Numbered from the stretch's first letter, positions 50,134 through 59,488 are shown. The stretch is 64,000 bases of DNA from Caulobacteraceae bacterium (GCA_031291645.1 JARLIQ010000058.1:43419-107418), one strand, 5' to 3'. Notes: generated by a model not told the origin, from the sequence alone. Numbers and translations: made by a program.

Positions 50134-51870
50134 ATGACCAATCAGCCCGTCCCCCTCGACCGCGCAACCGCCCGGCCGCCTGAACCGGTGAGCGAGCGGC
50201 TGGACAGCCTGCTCCATGCCGCGGAAAGCCGCGCCGTCGGCGGACTCTCGCCGGTGGCCATGGGGCTGGCGTTCTTCGATTTCGGCGTCCACCTGGCCAA
50301 TGCGCCGTTCAGGGGCGCGGCCCTGGCGTGGGGGGCGGTCCAGCAGGGGATGCGACTGTCCGCGGCCGCGGCGGATGGCGATGCGATCACCGCCCCGCCG
50401 TCCGACCATCGCTTCGGCGATCCGGCTTGGCGCGAGCCACCGTTCCACCAGATCTCCCAGGCCTTTCTGCTGGGCGAGGAGTGGTGGGCCAACGCGGCCT
50501 CGGGCCTGCCCGGCGTCTCCCGCGAGAACCAGCGCATCGTCTCCTTCGTGACCCGCCAGCTGGTCGACATGGCCTCGCCGTCGAACATCCCCTGGCTCAA
50601 TCCCGAGGTGATCCGCGCGACCCTGGCCAGCGGCGGCGCCAACTTCGCCGCCGGCTTCGAGAACTTCCTCACTGACCTGCAGGAGACGGCGAGCGGTCGC
50701 CCGTCCGGGGCGGACGTCTTCCGCATCGGCCAGGACCTGGCGGCCACGCCCGGCAAGGTGGTGTTCCGCAATACGCTGATCGAGCTGATCCAGTATGCGC
50801 CGACGACCCCCGAGGTGGCGCGCGAGCCAGTGCTGATCGTGCCGGCCTGGATCATGAAGTACTACATCCTGGACCTGTCGCCCCAGAACTCGTTGATCCG
50901 CTACCTGGTGGGGCAGGGCCACACGGTGTTCGCCATCTCCTGGCGCAATCCCGACGAAAGTTTCCGCGACACCACGCTGGACGACTACCGGACCGAGGGC
51001 GTGATGGCGGCGCTGGACGTGGTGGGCGACATCTGCGGCGACGCCAAGGTCCAGGCCTGCGGCTACTGCCTCGGCGGCACGCTGCTCTCCATCGCCGCGG
51101 CGGCCATGATCCGGGACGGGGACGAGCGGCTGGCCGGGGTGACCCTGTTCTGCGCCCAGACCGATTTCACCGATGCGGGCGAGCTGCAGCTCTTCATCTC
51201 CGAGGACCAGCTCGCCTTCCTGGACGACCTGATGCGCGCCCAGGGCTATCTCGACAGCCGCCAGATGTCGGGCGCCTTCCAGATGCTGCGTTCGAACGAC
51301 CTGATCTGGTCGCGGCTGATCAAGACCTACCTGATGGGCGAGCGCGAGCATCCGAACGACCTGATGGCCTGGAACGCCGACGGCACGCGCATGCCGGCGC
51401 GCATGCACGGCGAATACCTGCGCCGCCTGTTCCTGGAGGACCAGCTGGCCGAGGGGCGTTTCCCCGTCGAAGGCCGCCCGGTGGCGATCAGCGACATCCG
51501 CGCGCCGATGTTCGTGGTGGGGACCGAGACTGACCACATCGCCCCCTGGCGCTCGGTGCACAAGATCCACCTGCTGACCGACGCGGAGGTGACCTTCGTC
51601 CTGACGTCCGGCGGCCACAACGCCGGCGTGGTGAGCGAGCCGGGCCATCCGGGCCGCCACTTCCGCATCGCCACCCGCCCGCTCGAAGGGCGCTACGTCG
51701 GCCCGGACGAATGGCTGGCCTCGGCCGAGGTCCACACCGGCTCATGGTGGCCGGCCTGGACCGACTGGCTGGACGCCCGCTCGACCGGGCGCGGCGCACC
51801 GCCGCCAGTGGGCTCGGCGCGCTATCCTGCGATCGAGGACGCCCCCGGCCGCTACGTGCTCGAACATTGA
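50134..51870 (+). CDS. Polyhydroxyalkanoate synthase (class I PhaC-like)
   Basis: This 578-residue PHA synthase/polymerase has the lipase-box-like GYCLGGT with catalytic Cys (near residue 310), downstream Asp in VVGTETDHIAP, and His in LTSGGHNAGVVSEPG. The N-terminal domain (residues 1-200) includes WLNPEVIRATLASGGANFAAGFENFL, typical of PhaC. It polymerises (R)-3-hydroxyacyl-CoA. The start is either GTG at 50125 or ATG at 50134; neither has a clear ribosome site. Downstream and close are a MaoC-Pta fusion and acetate kinase, a set known in alphaproteobacteria linked to phosphate limitation and PHA turnover. Confidence 0.92.
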   Translation: MTNQPVPLDRATARPPEPVSERLDSLLHAAESRAVGGLSPVAMGLAFFDFGVHLANAPFRGAALAWGAVQQGMRLSAAAADGDAITAPPSDHRFGDPAWREPPFHQISQAFLLGEEWWANAASGLPGVSRENQRIVSFVTRQLVDMASPSNIPWLNPEVIRATLASGGANFAAGFENFLTDLQETASGRPSGADVFRIGQDLAATPGKVVFRNTLIELIQYAPTTPEVAREPVLIVPAWIMKYYILDLSPQNSLIRYLVGQGHTVFAISWRNPDESFRDTTLDDYRTEGVMAALDVVGDICGDAKVQACGYCLGGTLLSIAAAAMIRDGDERLAGVTLFCAQTDFTDAGELQLFISEDQLAFLDDLMRAQGYLDSRQMSGAFQMLRSNDLIWSRLIKTYLMGEREHPNDLMAWNADGTRMPARMHGEYLRRLFLEDQLAEGRFPVEGRPVAISDIRAPMFVVGTETDHIAPWRSVHKIHLLTDAEVTFVLTSGGHNAGVVSEPGHPGRHFRIATRPLEGRYVGPDEWLASAEVHTGSWWPAWTDWLDARSTGRGAPPPVGSARYPAIEDAPGRYVLEH

Positions 51871-51877
51871 GGAGCCG

Positions 51878-53266
51878 ATGACCGCCCAGCCCCCCATCGC
51901 GGACTCGATGATCGAGAACCGCACCTTCGACGAGATCGCCGTCGGCGACACCGCCAACCTGACGCGGGTCGTCAGCCAGCAGGACATCGACCTGTTTTCC
52001 GTCGTCTCGGGCGACGACGGCCCGAGCCTTGTCGGGGCCAAGGCGACCGCGCACGGCCTGTTCGCCGCCGCCCTGATCTCGAACGTGATCGACACCGCGC
52101 TGCCCGGGCCGGGGACGGTGTGCCTCAGCCAGGACCTGGATTTTCTCGGCGCCATCCGCATCGGCGACGCGATCACCGCGACCGTGATCGTCACGGAGAA
52201 GGCGGCCGAGACCGGGACCGTGAGCCTGGACTGCCGCTGCGCCAACCAGGCCGGCGCGCTGCTGGTCAGCGGCGTCACCAGCGTGCGGGCGCCGACCGAG
52301 AAGGTGCGCCGCCCAAAGCTCGAGATGGCGGAGGTGCGCCTCAGCCGCCACGAGCGGTTCCGCGTCCTGCTGAGCCGGGCGGCGGGGCATGAGCCGATGC
52401 CGACGGCCATCGCCCATCCCTGCGACGCCAGCGCCATCGGGGCGGCGGTGGAGGCGGCGCAGGCCGGCCTGATCACGCCCATCCTGGTCGGACCCAAGGC
52501 CAAGATCCTCAAGGCCGCCGAAGACGCCAAGGTCGACATCTCCGCCTTCCGCCTCATCGATGTCCCGCACAGCGCCGCCGCCGCCGCCGAGGCCGTCGCC
52601 CTGGTCCAGAGGGGCGAGGCCTCGCTCCTGATGAAGGGCTCGCTGCACACCGACGAGCTGCTGCACGCGGTCCTGGCGCCGGAGGGCGGCCTTCGCACCG
52701 GCCGGCGGCTCAGCCACGTCTATCTGATGGACGTGCCCAGCTATCCGCGCCCGCTGCTGGTCACGGACGCGGCGGTGAACATCGCCCCGGACCTGGAGGC
52801 CAAGCGCGACATCGTCCAGAACGCCATCGACCTCGCCCACGTCATGGGCATCGAGACGCCGCGCGTGGCCATCCTCTCGGCCGTCGAGACCATCAACCCC
52901 AAGCTTCCCTCGACGCTGGACGCCGCCGCCCTGTGCAAGATGGCCGATCGCGGCCAGATCACCGGCGGCCTGGTCGACGGGCCGCTGGCCTTTGACAACG
53001 CCGTGAGCCCGGAGGCTGCGGCCGAGAAGGGTATCGTCTCCAAGGTGGCCGGGCTGGCCGACATTCTGGTGGTGCCGGATCTGGAGTCCGGCAACATGCT
53101 GGCCAAGCAGCTGAGCTTCCTCGCGGGGGCCGACGCCGCCGGGGTGGTGCTCGGCGCGCGCGTGCCGATCATCCTGACCAGCCGGGCTGACGCCGAGCGC
53201 ACGCGCCTGGCCTCCTGCGCGGTCGCCGTACTGATCGCCCACGCCCGGGCGGCGGTGGCCGCCTGA
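51878..53266 (+). CDS. Bifunctional MaoC-type enoyl-CoA hydratase/phosphate acetyl(butyryl)transferase
   Basis: This 462-residue fusion has residues 1 to about 155 as a MaoC hot-dog domain (FDEIAVGDTANLTRVVSQQD; the catalytic DxNPxH appears altered to SGDDGPS, so hydratase activity is doubtful), and about 160-462 as a Pta/Ptb phosphotransacylase (PTAIAHPCDASAIGAAVEAA, HVYLMDVPSY, LLVTDAAVNIAP). It exchanges acyl-CoA with phosphate to acyl-phosphate. The start lies 8 bases after phaC and the acetate kinase follows 3 bases later, so the three form an operon that can turn short acyl-CoA into the acid plus ATP, or the reverse. Confidence 0.9.
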   Translation: MTAQPPIADSMIENRTFDEIAVGDTANLTRVVSQQDIDLFSVVSGDDGPSLVGAKATAHGLFAAALISNVIDTALPGPGTVCLSQDLDFLGAIRIGDAITATVIVTEKAAETGTVSLDCRCANQAGALLVSGVTSVRAPTEKVRRPKLEMAEVRLSRHERFRVLLSRAAGHEPMPTAIAHPCDASAIGAAVEAAQAGLITPILVGPKAKILKAAEDAKVDISAFRLIDVPHSAAAAAEAVALVQRGEASLLMKGSLHTDELLHAVLAPEGGLRTGRRLSHVYLMDVPSYPRPLLVTDAAVNIAPDLEAKRDIVQNAIDLAHVMGIETPRVAILSAVETINPKLPSTLDAAALCKMADRGQITGGLVDGPLAFDNAVSPEAAAEKGIVSKVAGLADILVVPDLESGNMLAKQLSFLAGADAAGVVLGARVPIILTSRADAERTRLASCAVAVLIAHARAAVAA

Positions 53267-53269
53267 CCC

Positions 53270-54469
53270 ATGGCCGACGCGATCCTGACGCTGAACGCCG
53301 GCTCGTCCAGCATCAAATTCTCCCTGTTCGAAGTGGCCCAGGCGGACGGCCTGACGCTGGCCTCGCACGGCGAAGTCGAGGGCATCGGATCGGCGCCGCA
53401 TTTCACTGCCTGCGATCCCGCGGGCGCGGTGCTGGCGGACCAGCGCTGGCCGGACGCCGACCTGGGCTACCAGCCGCTGCTCGAGGCCGTGATCGACTGG
53501 GCCGAGACCCACCTGGGCGGCGACGCCCTGGCCGCCGTCGGCCACCGGGTGGTCCATGGCGGGGCGGACCACGTTCGGCCCGAGCGGGTGACGCCTGAGC
53601 TCCTGACGCTGCTGGACGCCCTGACGCCGCTCGCCCCGCTGCACGAGCCGCACAACCTGGAGCCGATCCGGGCGATCGCGGCGGCCCGGCCGGACCTGCC
53701 GCAGGTCGCCTGCTTCGACACCGCCTTCCACCACACCATGCCCGCCGTCGCGACCCGTTTCGCCCTGCCGCGCGCGTACGAGGCGGCCGGCGTGCGCCGC
53801 TACGGCTTCCATGGCCTGTCGTACGAGTACATCTCCGGCCGGCTGGCCGTGCTCTCGCCCCGGCTGGCGAGCGGACGAGTGATCGCCGCGCACCTGGGCA
53901 ACGGCGCCAGCCTCTGCGCCCTGCAGGGTGGACGCAGCATCGACACCACCATGGGCTTCACCGCGCTGGAGGGCCTGGTGATGGGCACCCGGTGCGGCGT
54001 GCTCGACCCGGGGGTGATCCTCTATCTGCTGCAGCAACGCGGCCTGACGCCCAAGGCGGTCGAGGACCTGCTGTACAAGCGCTCGGGGCTGCTGGGCGTC
54101 TCGGGCGGACTGGCCAGCGACATGCGCACCCTGCTGGCCAGTTCCGATCCGCACGCGCGGGAGGCGGTCGAGCTCTTCGTCTACCGTATCGCCCGCGAGG
54201 CCGGCGGGCTGGCCAGCTCGCTCGGCGGACTGGACGGCCTGGTCTTCACCGCCGGCATCGGCGAGCACGCGCCCCAGGTCCGGGCCATGGTCGCCGAGCG
54301 CCTGGCCTGGCTGGGCGTCGAGCTCGACACCTACGCCAACGCGCGCGGCGAGCCCGTCATCAGCACGCCGGCGAGCCGGGTCGAGGTCCGGGTGATCCCG
54401 ACCGACGAGGAGGCGATGATCGCGCGCCATACGCTGGACCTGATCGGGCAGGGTGCTCGCCAGGATTGA
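53270..54469 (+). CDS. ackA: Acetate (acyl) kinase
   Basis: This 399-residue ASKHA-fold kinase shows LTLNAGSSSIKFSLF at the N-terminus, GHRVVHGGADHV, FDTAFHHTMPAVATRFALP, RRYGFHGLSYEYIS and HLGNGASLCALQGGRSIDTT, and the C-terminal VFTAGIGEHAPQVR. It interconverts acetate/ATP and acetyl phosphate/ADP. It sits directly behind the phosphotransacylase fusion with a 3-base gap. Propionate or butyrate could also be used; the sequence follows AckA more closely than Buk. Confidence 0.94.
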   Translation: MADAILTLNAGSSSIKFSLFEVAQADGLTLASHGEVEGIGSAPHFTACDPAGAVLADQRWPDADLGYQPLLEAVIDWAETHLGGDALAAVGHRVVHGGADHVRPERVTPELLTLLDALTPLAPLHEPHNLEPIRAIAAARPDLPQVACFDTAFHHTMPAVATRFALPRAYEAAGVRRYGFHGLSYEYISGRLAVLSPRLASGRVIAAHLGNGASLCALQGGRSIDTTMGFTALEGLVMGTRCGVLDPGVILYLLQQRGLTPKAVEDLLYKRSGLLGVSGGLASDMRTLLASSDPHAREAVELFVYRIAREAGGLASSLGGLDGLVFTAGIGEHAPQVRAMVAERLAWLGVELDTYANARGEPVISTPASRVEVRVIPTDEEAMIARHTLDLIGQGARQD

Positions 54470-54556
54470 GCCGGGTCAATGCGGCCCGCGCCGCGCGGCG
54501 GCGATACTGGCGCTCAGTCGCCGGCGATGCGGGCCGGCTCCCCAAGGAACAGCCAC

Positions 54557-55117
54557 ATGCAGCTCAGCGACGCTATCAATGGCCGGCGCGCCGTTCGCGA
54601 CTACGCGGCCGAGCCGGTCCACGAGGAGTCGATCCGTAGGCTGATCGATGCGGCGATCCAGGCGCCCAGCGCGGTGAACGAGCAACCCTGGGCCTTCACC
54701 GTGGTGCGCGACCAGGCCGTGCTCGACCGCGTTTCGGCGGCGGCCAAGGCGCACATGCTGGCGACCCTGCCGCCGGGCGGCAGAAGCGAGCATTTCCGCA
54801 CGCTGCTGGATGATGCGGACTTCCAGATCTTCTATCACGCGCCGGCGCTGATCCTGATTTCCGGGGCGGCCGACAGCGCCTGGATCGCCGAGGACTGCGC
54901 GCTGGCGGCCGAGAACCTGATGCTGGCGGCCTATGGCGAGGGGCTGGGCTCGTGCTGGATCGGCTTCGCCCAGGCCTACCTCAACACCGACGAGGGAAAA
55001 CGGGCCCTGGGCCTGCCGGCGGACTGGAAGCCGGTGGCGCCGATCATCGTCGGCCAGCCGAGGACGCCCGCGCCGCCCGTCCCGCGCAAGCCGCCCGAAA
55101 TCCGCTGGGTCGGCTGA
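54557..55117 (+). CDS. Nitroreductase family FMN protein
   Basis: This 186-residue flavoprotein has the nitroreductase fold: an N-terminal INGRRAVRDYAAEPV (FMN-binding Arg), APSAVNEQPWAFTVV, CALAAENLMLAAYGEGLGSC, and a C-terminal PIIVGQPRTPAPPVPRK. It reduces nitro compounds, quinones or flavins using NAD(P)H. The ATG at 54557 has AAGGAAC upstream; a longer frame begins at 54479 without support. It lies 87 bases after ackA and may belong to the same transcript; similar nitroreductases accompany PHA/Pta/AckA clusters in other alphaproteobacteria. Confidence 0.88.
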   Translation: MQLSDAINGRRAVRDYAAEPVHEESIRRLIDAAIQAPSAVNEQPWAFTVVRDQAVLDRVSAAAKAHMLATLPPGGRSEHFRTLLDDADFQIFYHAPALILISGAADSAWIAEDCALAAENLMLAAYGEGLGSCWIGFAQAYLNTDEGKRALGLPADWKPVAPIIVGQPRTPAPPVPRKPPEIRWVG

Positions 55118-55126
55118 CGACCCAGG

Positions 55127-57115
55127 TCAGCGGCGCAGGGTCAGGCCCACCCGCACCATCCGCGGCGCGTCATAGGTGACGATGTTCGCCGCGCTGCGGC
55201 CGGTCTCGATCCGGGCGTTGAACAGGTTGTCGGCGGCGACATAGACGCCCACCGCCTTGGCCAGGCGCCACTCGGCCCGCGCGTTGACGCCCGCGCCCGC
55301 GTCGATCTTGCGGGTGTTCTGGTCGTCGTCGAAGCGGGCGCTCTCGTAGCGGACCTCGCCGGTCAGCGTCAGCACGTCGACCGGCCGCCAGGCCAGGTCG
55401 GCGGTGACGGTGGCGGCGGGGGTCTCGGCGGGTCTCAGGCCGGTGAGCTGGGGCGCCCGGGCGCCGCCGTCCACCCGCGCGTGGGTGTAGGTGAAGGCCG
55501 CCCGAAGGTCGAGCGTCGGGCCAAAGGCGCGGCCGGCCTCGCCCTCGACGCCATAGGCGTTCACCGCCCCCGCGTTCTCGCGCTCGTAGAGGGTTCCGCC
55601 GGCGGGCACGTAGCCGGCCAGCGGGAAGGTCCCGGGCCCCTTGCCGATGGTGACGTTGGTGATGGCGTTGGCCAGCTGGTTGTAGAAGACGTCGCCGTCC
55701 CATCTCACCGGGCCCTGGCCGCCGACCCCGACCTCCGCGCCATAGAGCCGCTCGGGACTGAGGGCGGCGTTGGCCTCGGTCACGTCATTGCCGACCCGGA
55801 ACGGCCGGTGCAGCTCGTTCAGCGTGGCGGGGCGAAAGCCGGCGTAGGCGGCTGCGCGCAGGTAGAGCGCCTGGGACAGGTCCCGCCGCAGCCCGATCCG
55901 TCCCGTGGGCGCCACACCGCCGCGGTCCCCCGGGCGCTCGTTGATCACCGTATTGCCGGTCTGGATCAGCCTGGACGCATAGTCCTCCCATCCGTCCAGC
56001 CGCACGCCGCCGGTCAGGAGGAAGCCGGCGAGGTCGCGGCTGCCTTCCGCATAGACGCCGGCCACCAGTTCGCCGCCGCCGGAGACGCGGCTCCCGGTGG
56101 GCGCGCCCTGATTGTAGAGGTGTTCGCGGCTCTCGCCTTCGTAGTCGCGCACGTCGAGGCCGAATTCCCAGCTGTAGGCCGCCTCGGCGCGGCGCACGGC
56201 GGCGTTCACCCCGACCCCGGTCGCCGGCGTCGCATACTGGTTGTTGGCCAGGGTCGCGGTGTTGCGCCCGGCCGGAACCGAGGCCGAGGTGTTGGCGAGA
56301 TCGGACCGGGTGACCCAGGTCTGCAGCCGCCAGCCGAGCACGCCTGGGCCGGGCGGGCTGACCAGGGTCAGGCTGCCCTGGACGCCCCGCGCCCGGGAGT
56401 TGGCGTAGAGGACGCCGGCGCCGCGATCCTCCTCGTAGGCGGCGACCCGTTCGGACAGCACCGCCCGGCCGACGTCGGTCTCGACCCGCTCGGCCGCGCT
56501 CCAGTCGCGCAGGGTCAGCGGCCGGTCCGCCGCGCCGCGGCCCTGGATCACCGGGATCCAGCCGTCGCTGTGCTCGCCCGACGCGTCGAGGAATATCCGC
56601 GTCGGGCCCTCGTCGACCTCGGCGACGCCGGCCGCGCGCTCGTAGCCGCGGTCGCCGACGGCGATCTCGCCGGCCGCGCCCCCGTCGACATGGCTGGGTT
56701 GCTCCAGCGCCACGACCCCAGTCAGGGCGCCCGCGCCATAAGGACCTGCGCCTGAGCCGCGCACCAGGGTCGCGCTCGCGATCGCCTCGGGGGGCAGGCC
56801 GGTCCAGATCACCCAACCGCCGAACGGGTCGTTCTGCGGCGCGCCGTCGAGGGTGACCAGCGCGCGGCTGGCGCCCGAGCCGGCGATCCCGCGCAGCGAG
56901 ACGCCCTGGGTTGTGGGATTGGCGCCCAGGCTGGAGGTGCGCCGGAAGAGGGAAAAGCCGGGCGCGCTGCTGAGCGCGTCGTCCAGCCGTTCGTTGACGC
57001 TGAGGACCGTCGGGTCGAGCCGCATGATCGAGAAGGCCGGGTCGCCGGCGGCGGCCGGGAGCCTGGCCGCCTGCACCACCACCGGTGCGACGGCGACGGG
57101 CTGATCGATCGGCAT
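55127..57115 (-). CDS. TonB-dependent outer-membrane receptor 3
   Basis: The protein has 662 residues. Plug features are SSLGANPTTQGVSLRGIAG, LVTLDGAPQNDPFGGWV and ATLVRGSGAGPYGAGALTG; the barrel ends in VRVGLTLRR. It is smaller than receptors 1 and 2 and closer to the CirA/BtuB-like branch. The called start (ATG 57115) gives no clear signal peptide, and a stop lies just upstream in frame, so either the leader is unusual, a frameshift hides it, or the first 40 residues have diverged. The ligand is unknown. It converges with the nitroreductase gene. Confidence 0.85.
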   Translation of the reverse strand: MPIDQPVAVAPVVVQAARLPAAAGDPAFSIMRLDPTVLSVNERLDDALSSAPGFSLFRRTSSLGANPTTQGVSLRGIAGSGASRALVTLDGAPQNDPFGGWVIWTGLPPEAIASATLVRGSGAGPYGAGALTGVVALEQPSHVDGGAAGEIAVGDRGYERAAGVAEVDEGPTRIFLDASGEHSDGWIPVIQGRGAADRPLTLRDWSAAERVETDVGRAVLSERVAAYEEDRGAGVLYANSRARGVQGSLTLVSPPGPGVLGWRLQTWVTRSDLANTSASVPAGRNTATLANNQYATPATGVGVNAAVRRAEAAYSWEFGLDVRDYEGESREHLYNQGAPTGSRVSGGGELVAGVYAEGSRDLAGFLLTGGVRLDGWEDYASRLIQTGNTVINERPGDRGGVAPTGRIGLRRDLSQALYLRAAAYAGFRPATLNELHRPFRVGNDVTEANAALSPERLYGAEVGVGGQGPVRWDGDVFYNQLANAITNVTIGKGPGTFPLAGYVPAGGTLYERENAGAVNAYGVEGEAGRAFGPTLDLRAAFTYTHARVDGGARAPQLTGLRPAETPAATVTADLAWRPVDVLTLTGEVRYESARFDDDQNTRKIDAGAGVNARAEWRLAKAVGVYVAADNLFNARIETGRSAANIVTYDAPRMVRVGLTLRR

Positions 57116-57264
57116 CCTGTCCGCGTCCCCTCAAGGCGTGGCGTCGCCGTCCGGGCCGTTCGGACCCGCGCGCGCCGCGGCGGCTTCAGCCGCCTTCCCG
57201 GCGGCTAGAGCATCGTCGCAGCCCACCCGTCAATCGCAACCGTCCGAGCGAGGCGCGGGCCGCG

Positions 57265-57591
57265 TCAGCCCTGCGACGCGCGGTTCATGATCGAAAGCAG
57301 CGCCTGGACCTTCTGCGGCACGTCGGTCGCCATCCTGGAGGCCAGGTCGCGCACGCCGGCGGGATAGGCCTCGCCGCCGTCGGCGATCTCGGCGGCGCGT
57401 TCGGCCAGGACGTTGAAATCGTGGGCGAGGGCTTCGACCTGTTCGCGGGCCAGCATCCTGGCTTCCTGCTGCAGGCGACGGATGCGCTGGGCGACGGTTT
57501 CGACGCTTCGGCCCAGGTCGTAGACCTCGCCGGCGGCGCCGGCTTCCTTGTCTGAGGCATTGGGCGCCGCGGTCAGATGTGGGGCGGCCAT
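57265..57591 (-). CDS. Small helical protein of unknown function
   Basis: This 108-residue acidic-to-neutral protein is predicted almost wholly helical, with a coiled-coil-like centre (VETVAQRIRRLQQEARMLAR, then VEALAHDFNVLAERAAEIAD). It has no signal peptide. GGAG eight bases before the ATG supports the start at 57591. It resembles small conserved caulobacter proteins of unknown role; I do not recognise a family. Confidence 0.65.
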   Translation of the reverse strand: MAAPHLTAAPNASDKEAGAAGEVYDLGRSVETVAQRIRRLQQEARMLAREQVEALAHDFNVLAERAAEIADGGEAYPAGVRDLASRMATDVPQKVQALLSIMNRASQG

Positions 57592-57742
57592 GACATTTGC
57601 TCCAACGGGAGCCTGACAGCCAGGCTCATCCGGGCCGGCCCCTGAAACGAGAGCTACGAACGGGCCCGCGCGGTTCCAGCGCAGGTGGTCCAAATGTTGA
57701 AGAAACCCAGGTGTTGCCTGCGCGCCACAGCGCCGCCGCCGA

Positions 57743-58405
57743 CTAGGATTTCGAGCCGCCGGGCCGCAGCGGGTGGCTGGCGAGGATATCGATGACGGTC
57801 TGGTCGGAAACCTGGCCGAAGTTGGCGTAGAACTGGCCGACGCCGCCGAACACGGTGGGGGATTCCAGGCAGACGACCGCGTCGGCCTCGGGGCGCAGGG
57901 CCTCCAGCGTGTCGCGGGCCGCGACCGGCGCCGCCAGGACAAGGGTCTTGGGCGCGCGGGCGCGGACCGCTCTCAGCGCGGCCCTCATCGTCGCGCCCGT
58001 CGCCACGCCGTCGTCGATCACGATCGCCGTGCGGCCGGCGATGGCGGCAAGGCCGCGCTGGCCGAGGTAGACGTCCCGCCGCCGCCGGATCTCGGCCAGC
58101 TCCCGGTCGCGGATGCGGTCGAACGTCGCCGGGTCGGCCCGGACCATGGCGATCACATCCTCGTTGCGCACGGTGATCGGCTCGGCCCCGTCGACCACCG
58201 CGCCCATGGCCAGCTCCGGGTCGAACGGCGCGCCGATCTTGCGGACCATGACCAGGTCCAGCTCGGCGCCCAGGGCGTCGGCGACCAGGGCCGCCACCGG
58301 GACCCCGCCGCGCGGCAGGGCCAGGACGACCGGGTCCTGGTCCCTGTACCGGGCGAGCGCCTTCGCCAGGCGCCGGCCGGCGTCGGATCGATCGACAAAG
58401 CTCAT
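57743..58405 (-). CDS. Phosphoribosyltransferase family protein
   Basis: This 220-residue type I PRTase of the COG1926 type has the PRPP-binding loop TAIVIDDGVATGATMRAALR intact, preceded by LALPRGGVPVAALVADALGA and MVRKIGAPFDPELAMGAVVD. Such proteins are common but their nucleobase is not established. AGGAGG lies before the ATG at 58405, which I prefer to a longer frame starting at 58477. It is divergent from the NUDIX/NAD salvage group starting at 58596, and a link with PRPP use there is possible but unproven. Confidence 0.87.
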   Translation of the reverse strand: MSFVDRSDAGRRLAKALARYRDQDPVVLALPRGGVPVAALVADALGAELDLVMVRKIGAPFDPELAMGAVVDGAEPITVRNEDVIAMVRADPATFDRIRDRELAEIRRRRDVYLGQRGLAAIAGRTAIVIDDGVATGATMRAALRAVRARAPKTLVLAAPVAARDTLEALRPEADAVVCLESPTVFGGVGQFYANFGQVSDQTVIDILASHPLRPGGSKS

Positions 58406-58595
58406 CGCGCCGCCTCCTGCGTTCGTCCCCAGACCCAGCATCCGGGCCGGCGGGCCGCCCGCCATGATCGTGATCAAGCCCGCGCCGCCGGTTCAGTCGG
58501 GACGGCGTCTCTTGTGCGGTCGCGAAGAGTTGATCGGCGTCAACGCGGTTCGGCGGCGCTTGCGAGAGCGTGCCGTATCGACAGGAGGACGAGGC

Positions 58596-59015
58596 GTGGC
58601 GTTCTGGACCGCGGCATTGATCGGATCGGCTAGCCAGGTCGCCGCGCTCGTCCTGACGCCGGCGAGCCTCGCCCAGCCGGCCGCGGTCCGGCCGATCGCC
58701 GTCGATTGCGGCGCGCCGGCCCCCGCCGTCGGCGGACGGTTCGAGGGAACGGTGCTGCAGGTGCTCGACGGACGTTCGCTATGCGTGGCGCGGGGACCGC
58801 ATCCCTCCCAATGGATTCGCGCGGAACTCGACGACGCCACGGACTCCAGCGCGCGGTCGGCGGTGATGGCGGGCCTGTTCGCCAAGCACGTGGTCTGCGT
58901 CGTCGTCGGGCGCGCCGCTGCTGGCGTCACCGCTCACTGCACCCTCGACGGCGTCGCCGCCGGCGCGGTGATCGCCAACCCGGCCAACAGGGCCGCGGCG
59001 ACGGCGTGGCGCTGA
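58596..59015 (+). CDS. Small exported SNase-like domain protein
   Basis: This 139-residue protein starts with GTG at 58596, directly after an AGGAGGACGAGG ribosome site. It has an N-terminal hydrophobic signal (AALIGSASQVAALVL) and a domain resembling the OB-fold of staphylococcal nuclease: FEGTVLQVLDGRSLCVARGP with Asp and a C-terminal ARSAVMAGLFAKHVVCVVVG. The catalytic Arg/Glu set of true nucleases is not evident, so it may be inactive. The NUDIX gene starts within its last codons, so the two are co-translated. Confidence 0.65.
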   Translation: MAFWTAALIGSASQVAALVLTPASLAQPAAVRPIAVDCGAPAPAVGGRFEGTVLQVLDGRSLCVARGPHPSQWIRAELDDATDSSARSAVMAGLFAKHVVCVVVGRAAAGVTAHCTLDGVAAGAVIANPANRAAATAWR

Positions 59016-59488
59016 GCGGGGCCAGCTCCGGCAATCGACACAGCGCCGGCCTGCTGGTCTTCCGGCGCCGTTTGAGCGGGATCGAATTCCTGCTCGTCCA
59101 TCCCGGCGGGCCGTTCTGGAAGAACCGGGACGACGGCGCCTGGTCGGTCCCCAAGGGCCTGCCGAACCCCGGCGAAGACGATCTGGCCGCCGCCATGCGG
59201 GAATTCGAGGAGGAGGTGGGGCTTGCGGCGCCGAGACCGGTCTCGGCCCTGACGCCGATCCGACAGGCGAGCGGCAAGCGGGTCGTCTGCTGGATGGCCG
59301 AAGCCGACCTCGACCTCCTGGCCTTCAAGAGCGGCGAGTTCGAAATGGAATGGCCGCCGCGTTCGGGCCGGACGGCGCGCTTCCCAGAGTGCGACCGTGC
59401 GGCCTATTGGCCGGCCGAGGTGGCGATGGCAAAGGTCCTGCCCAGCCAGCGCGGCTTGCTCGCGGAGGCCTCGCAGCGCCTCGGATAG
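59006..59488 (+). CDS. NUDIX hydrolase
   Basis: This 160-residue protein has a perfect NUDIX box, from the G in GLPNPGEDD to the E residues in REFEEEVGL (about residues 46-68). The start is GTG at 59006, overlapping the end of the preceding gene by ten bases. Members hydrolyse nucleoside diphosphates linked to another group, such as ADP-ribose, NADH, Ap4A or oxidised nucleotides. The position just ahead of pncB, pncA and a PRPP synthetase makes an NAD-related or ADP-ribose substrate plausible. Confidence 0.9.
   Translation: MALSGASSGNRHSAGLLVFRRRLSGIEFLLVHPGGPFWKNRDDGAWSVPKGLPNPGEDDLAAAMREFEEEVGLAAPRPVSALTPIRQASGKRVVCWMAEADLDLLAFKSGEFEMEWPPRSGRTARFPECDRAAYWPAEVAMAKVLPSQRGLLAEASQRLG

Noticed and set aside
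57116..57264. Cobalamin or TPP riboswitch upstream of TonB receptor 3
   Set aside because: A GGGAA-hairpin is present but the required conserved boxes (for example GCCACTG and the CGCAACGG region for cobalamin) are not clearly there.
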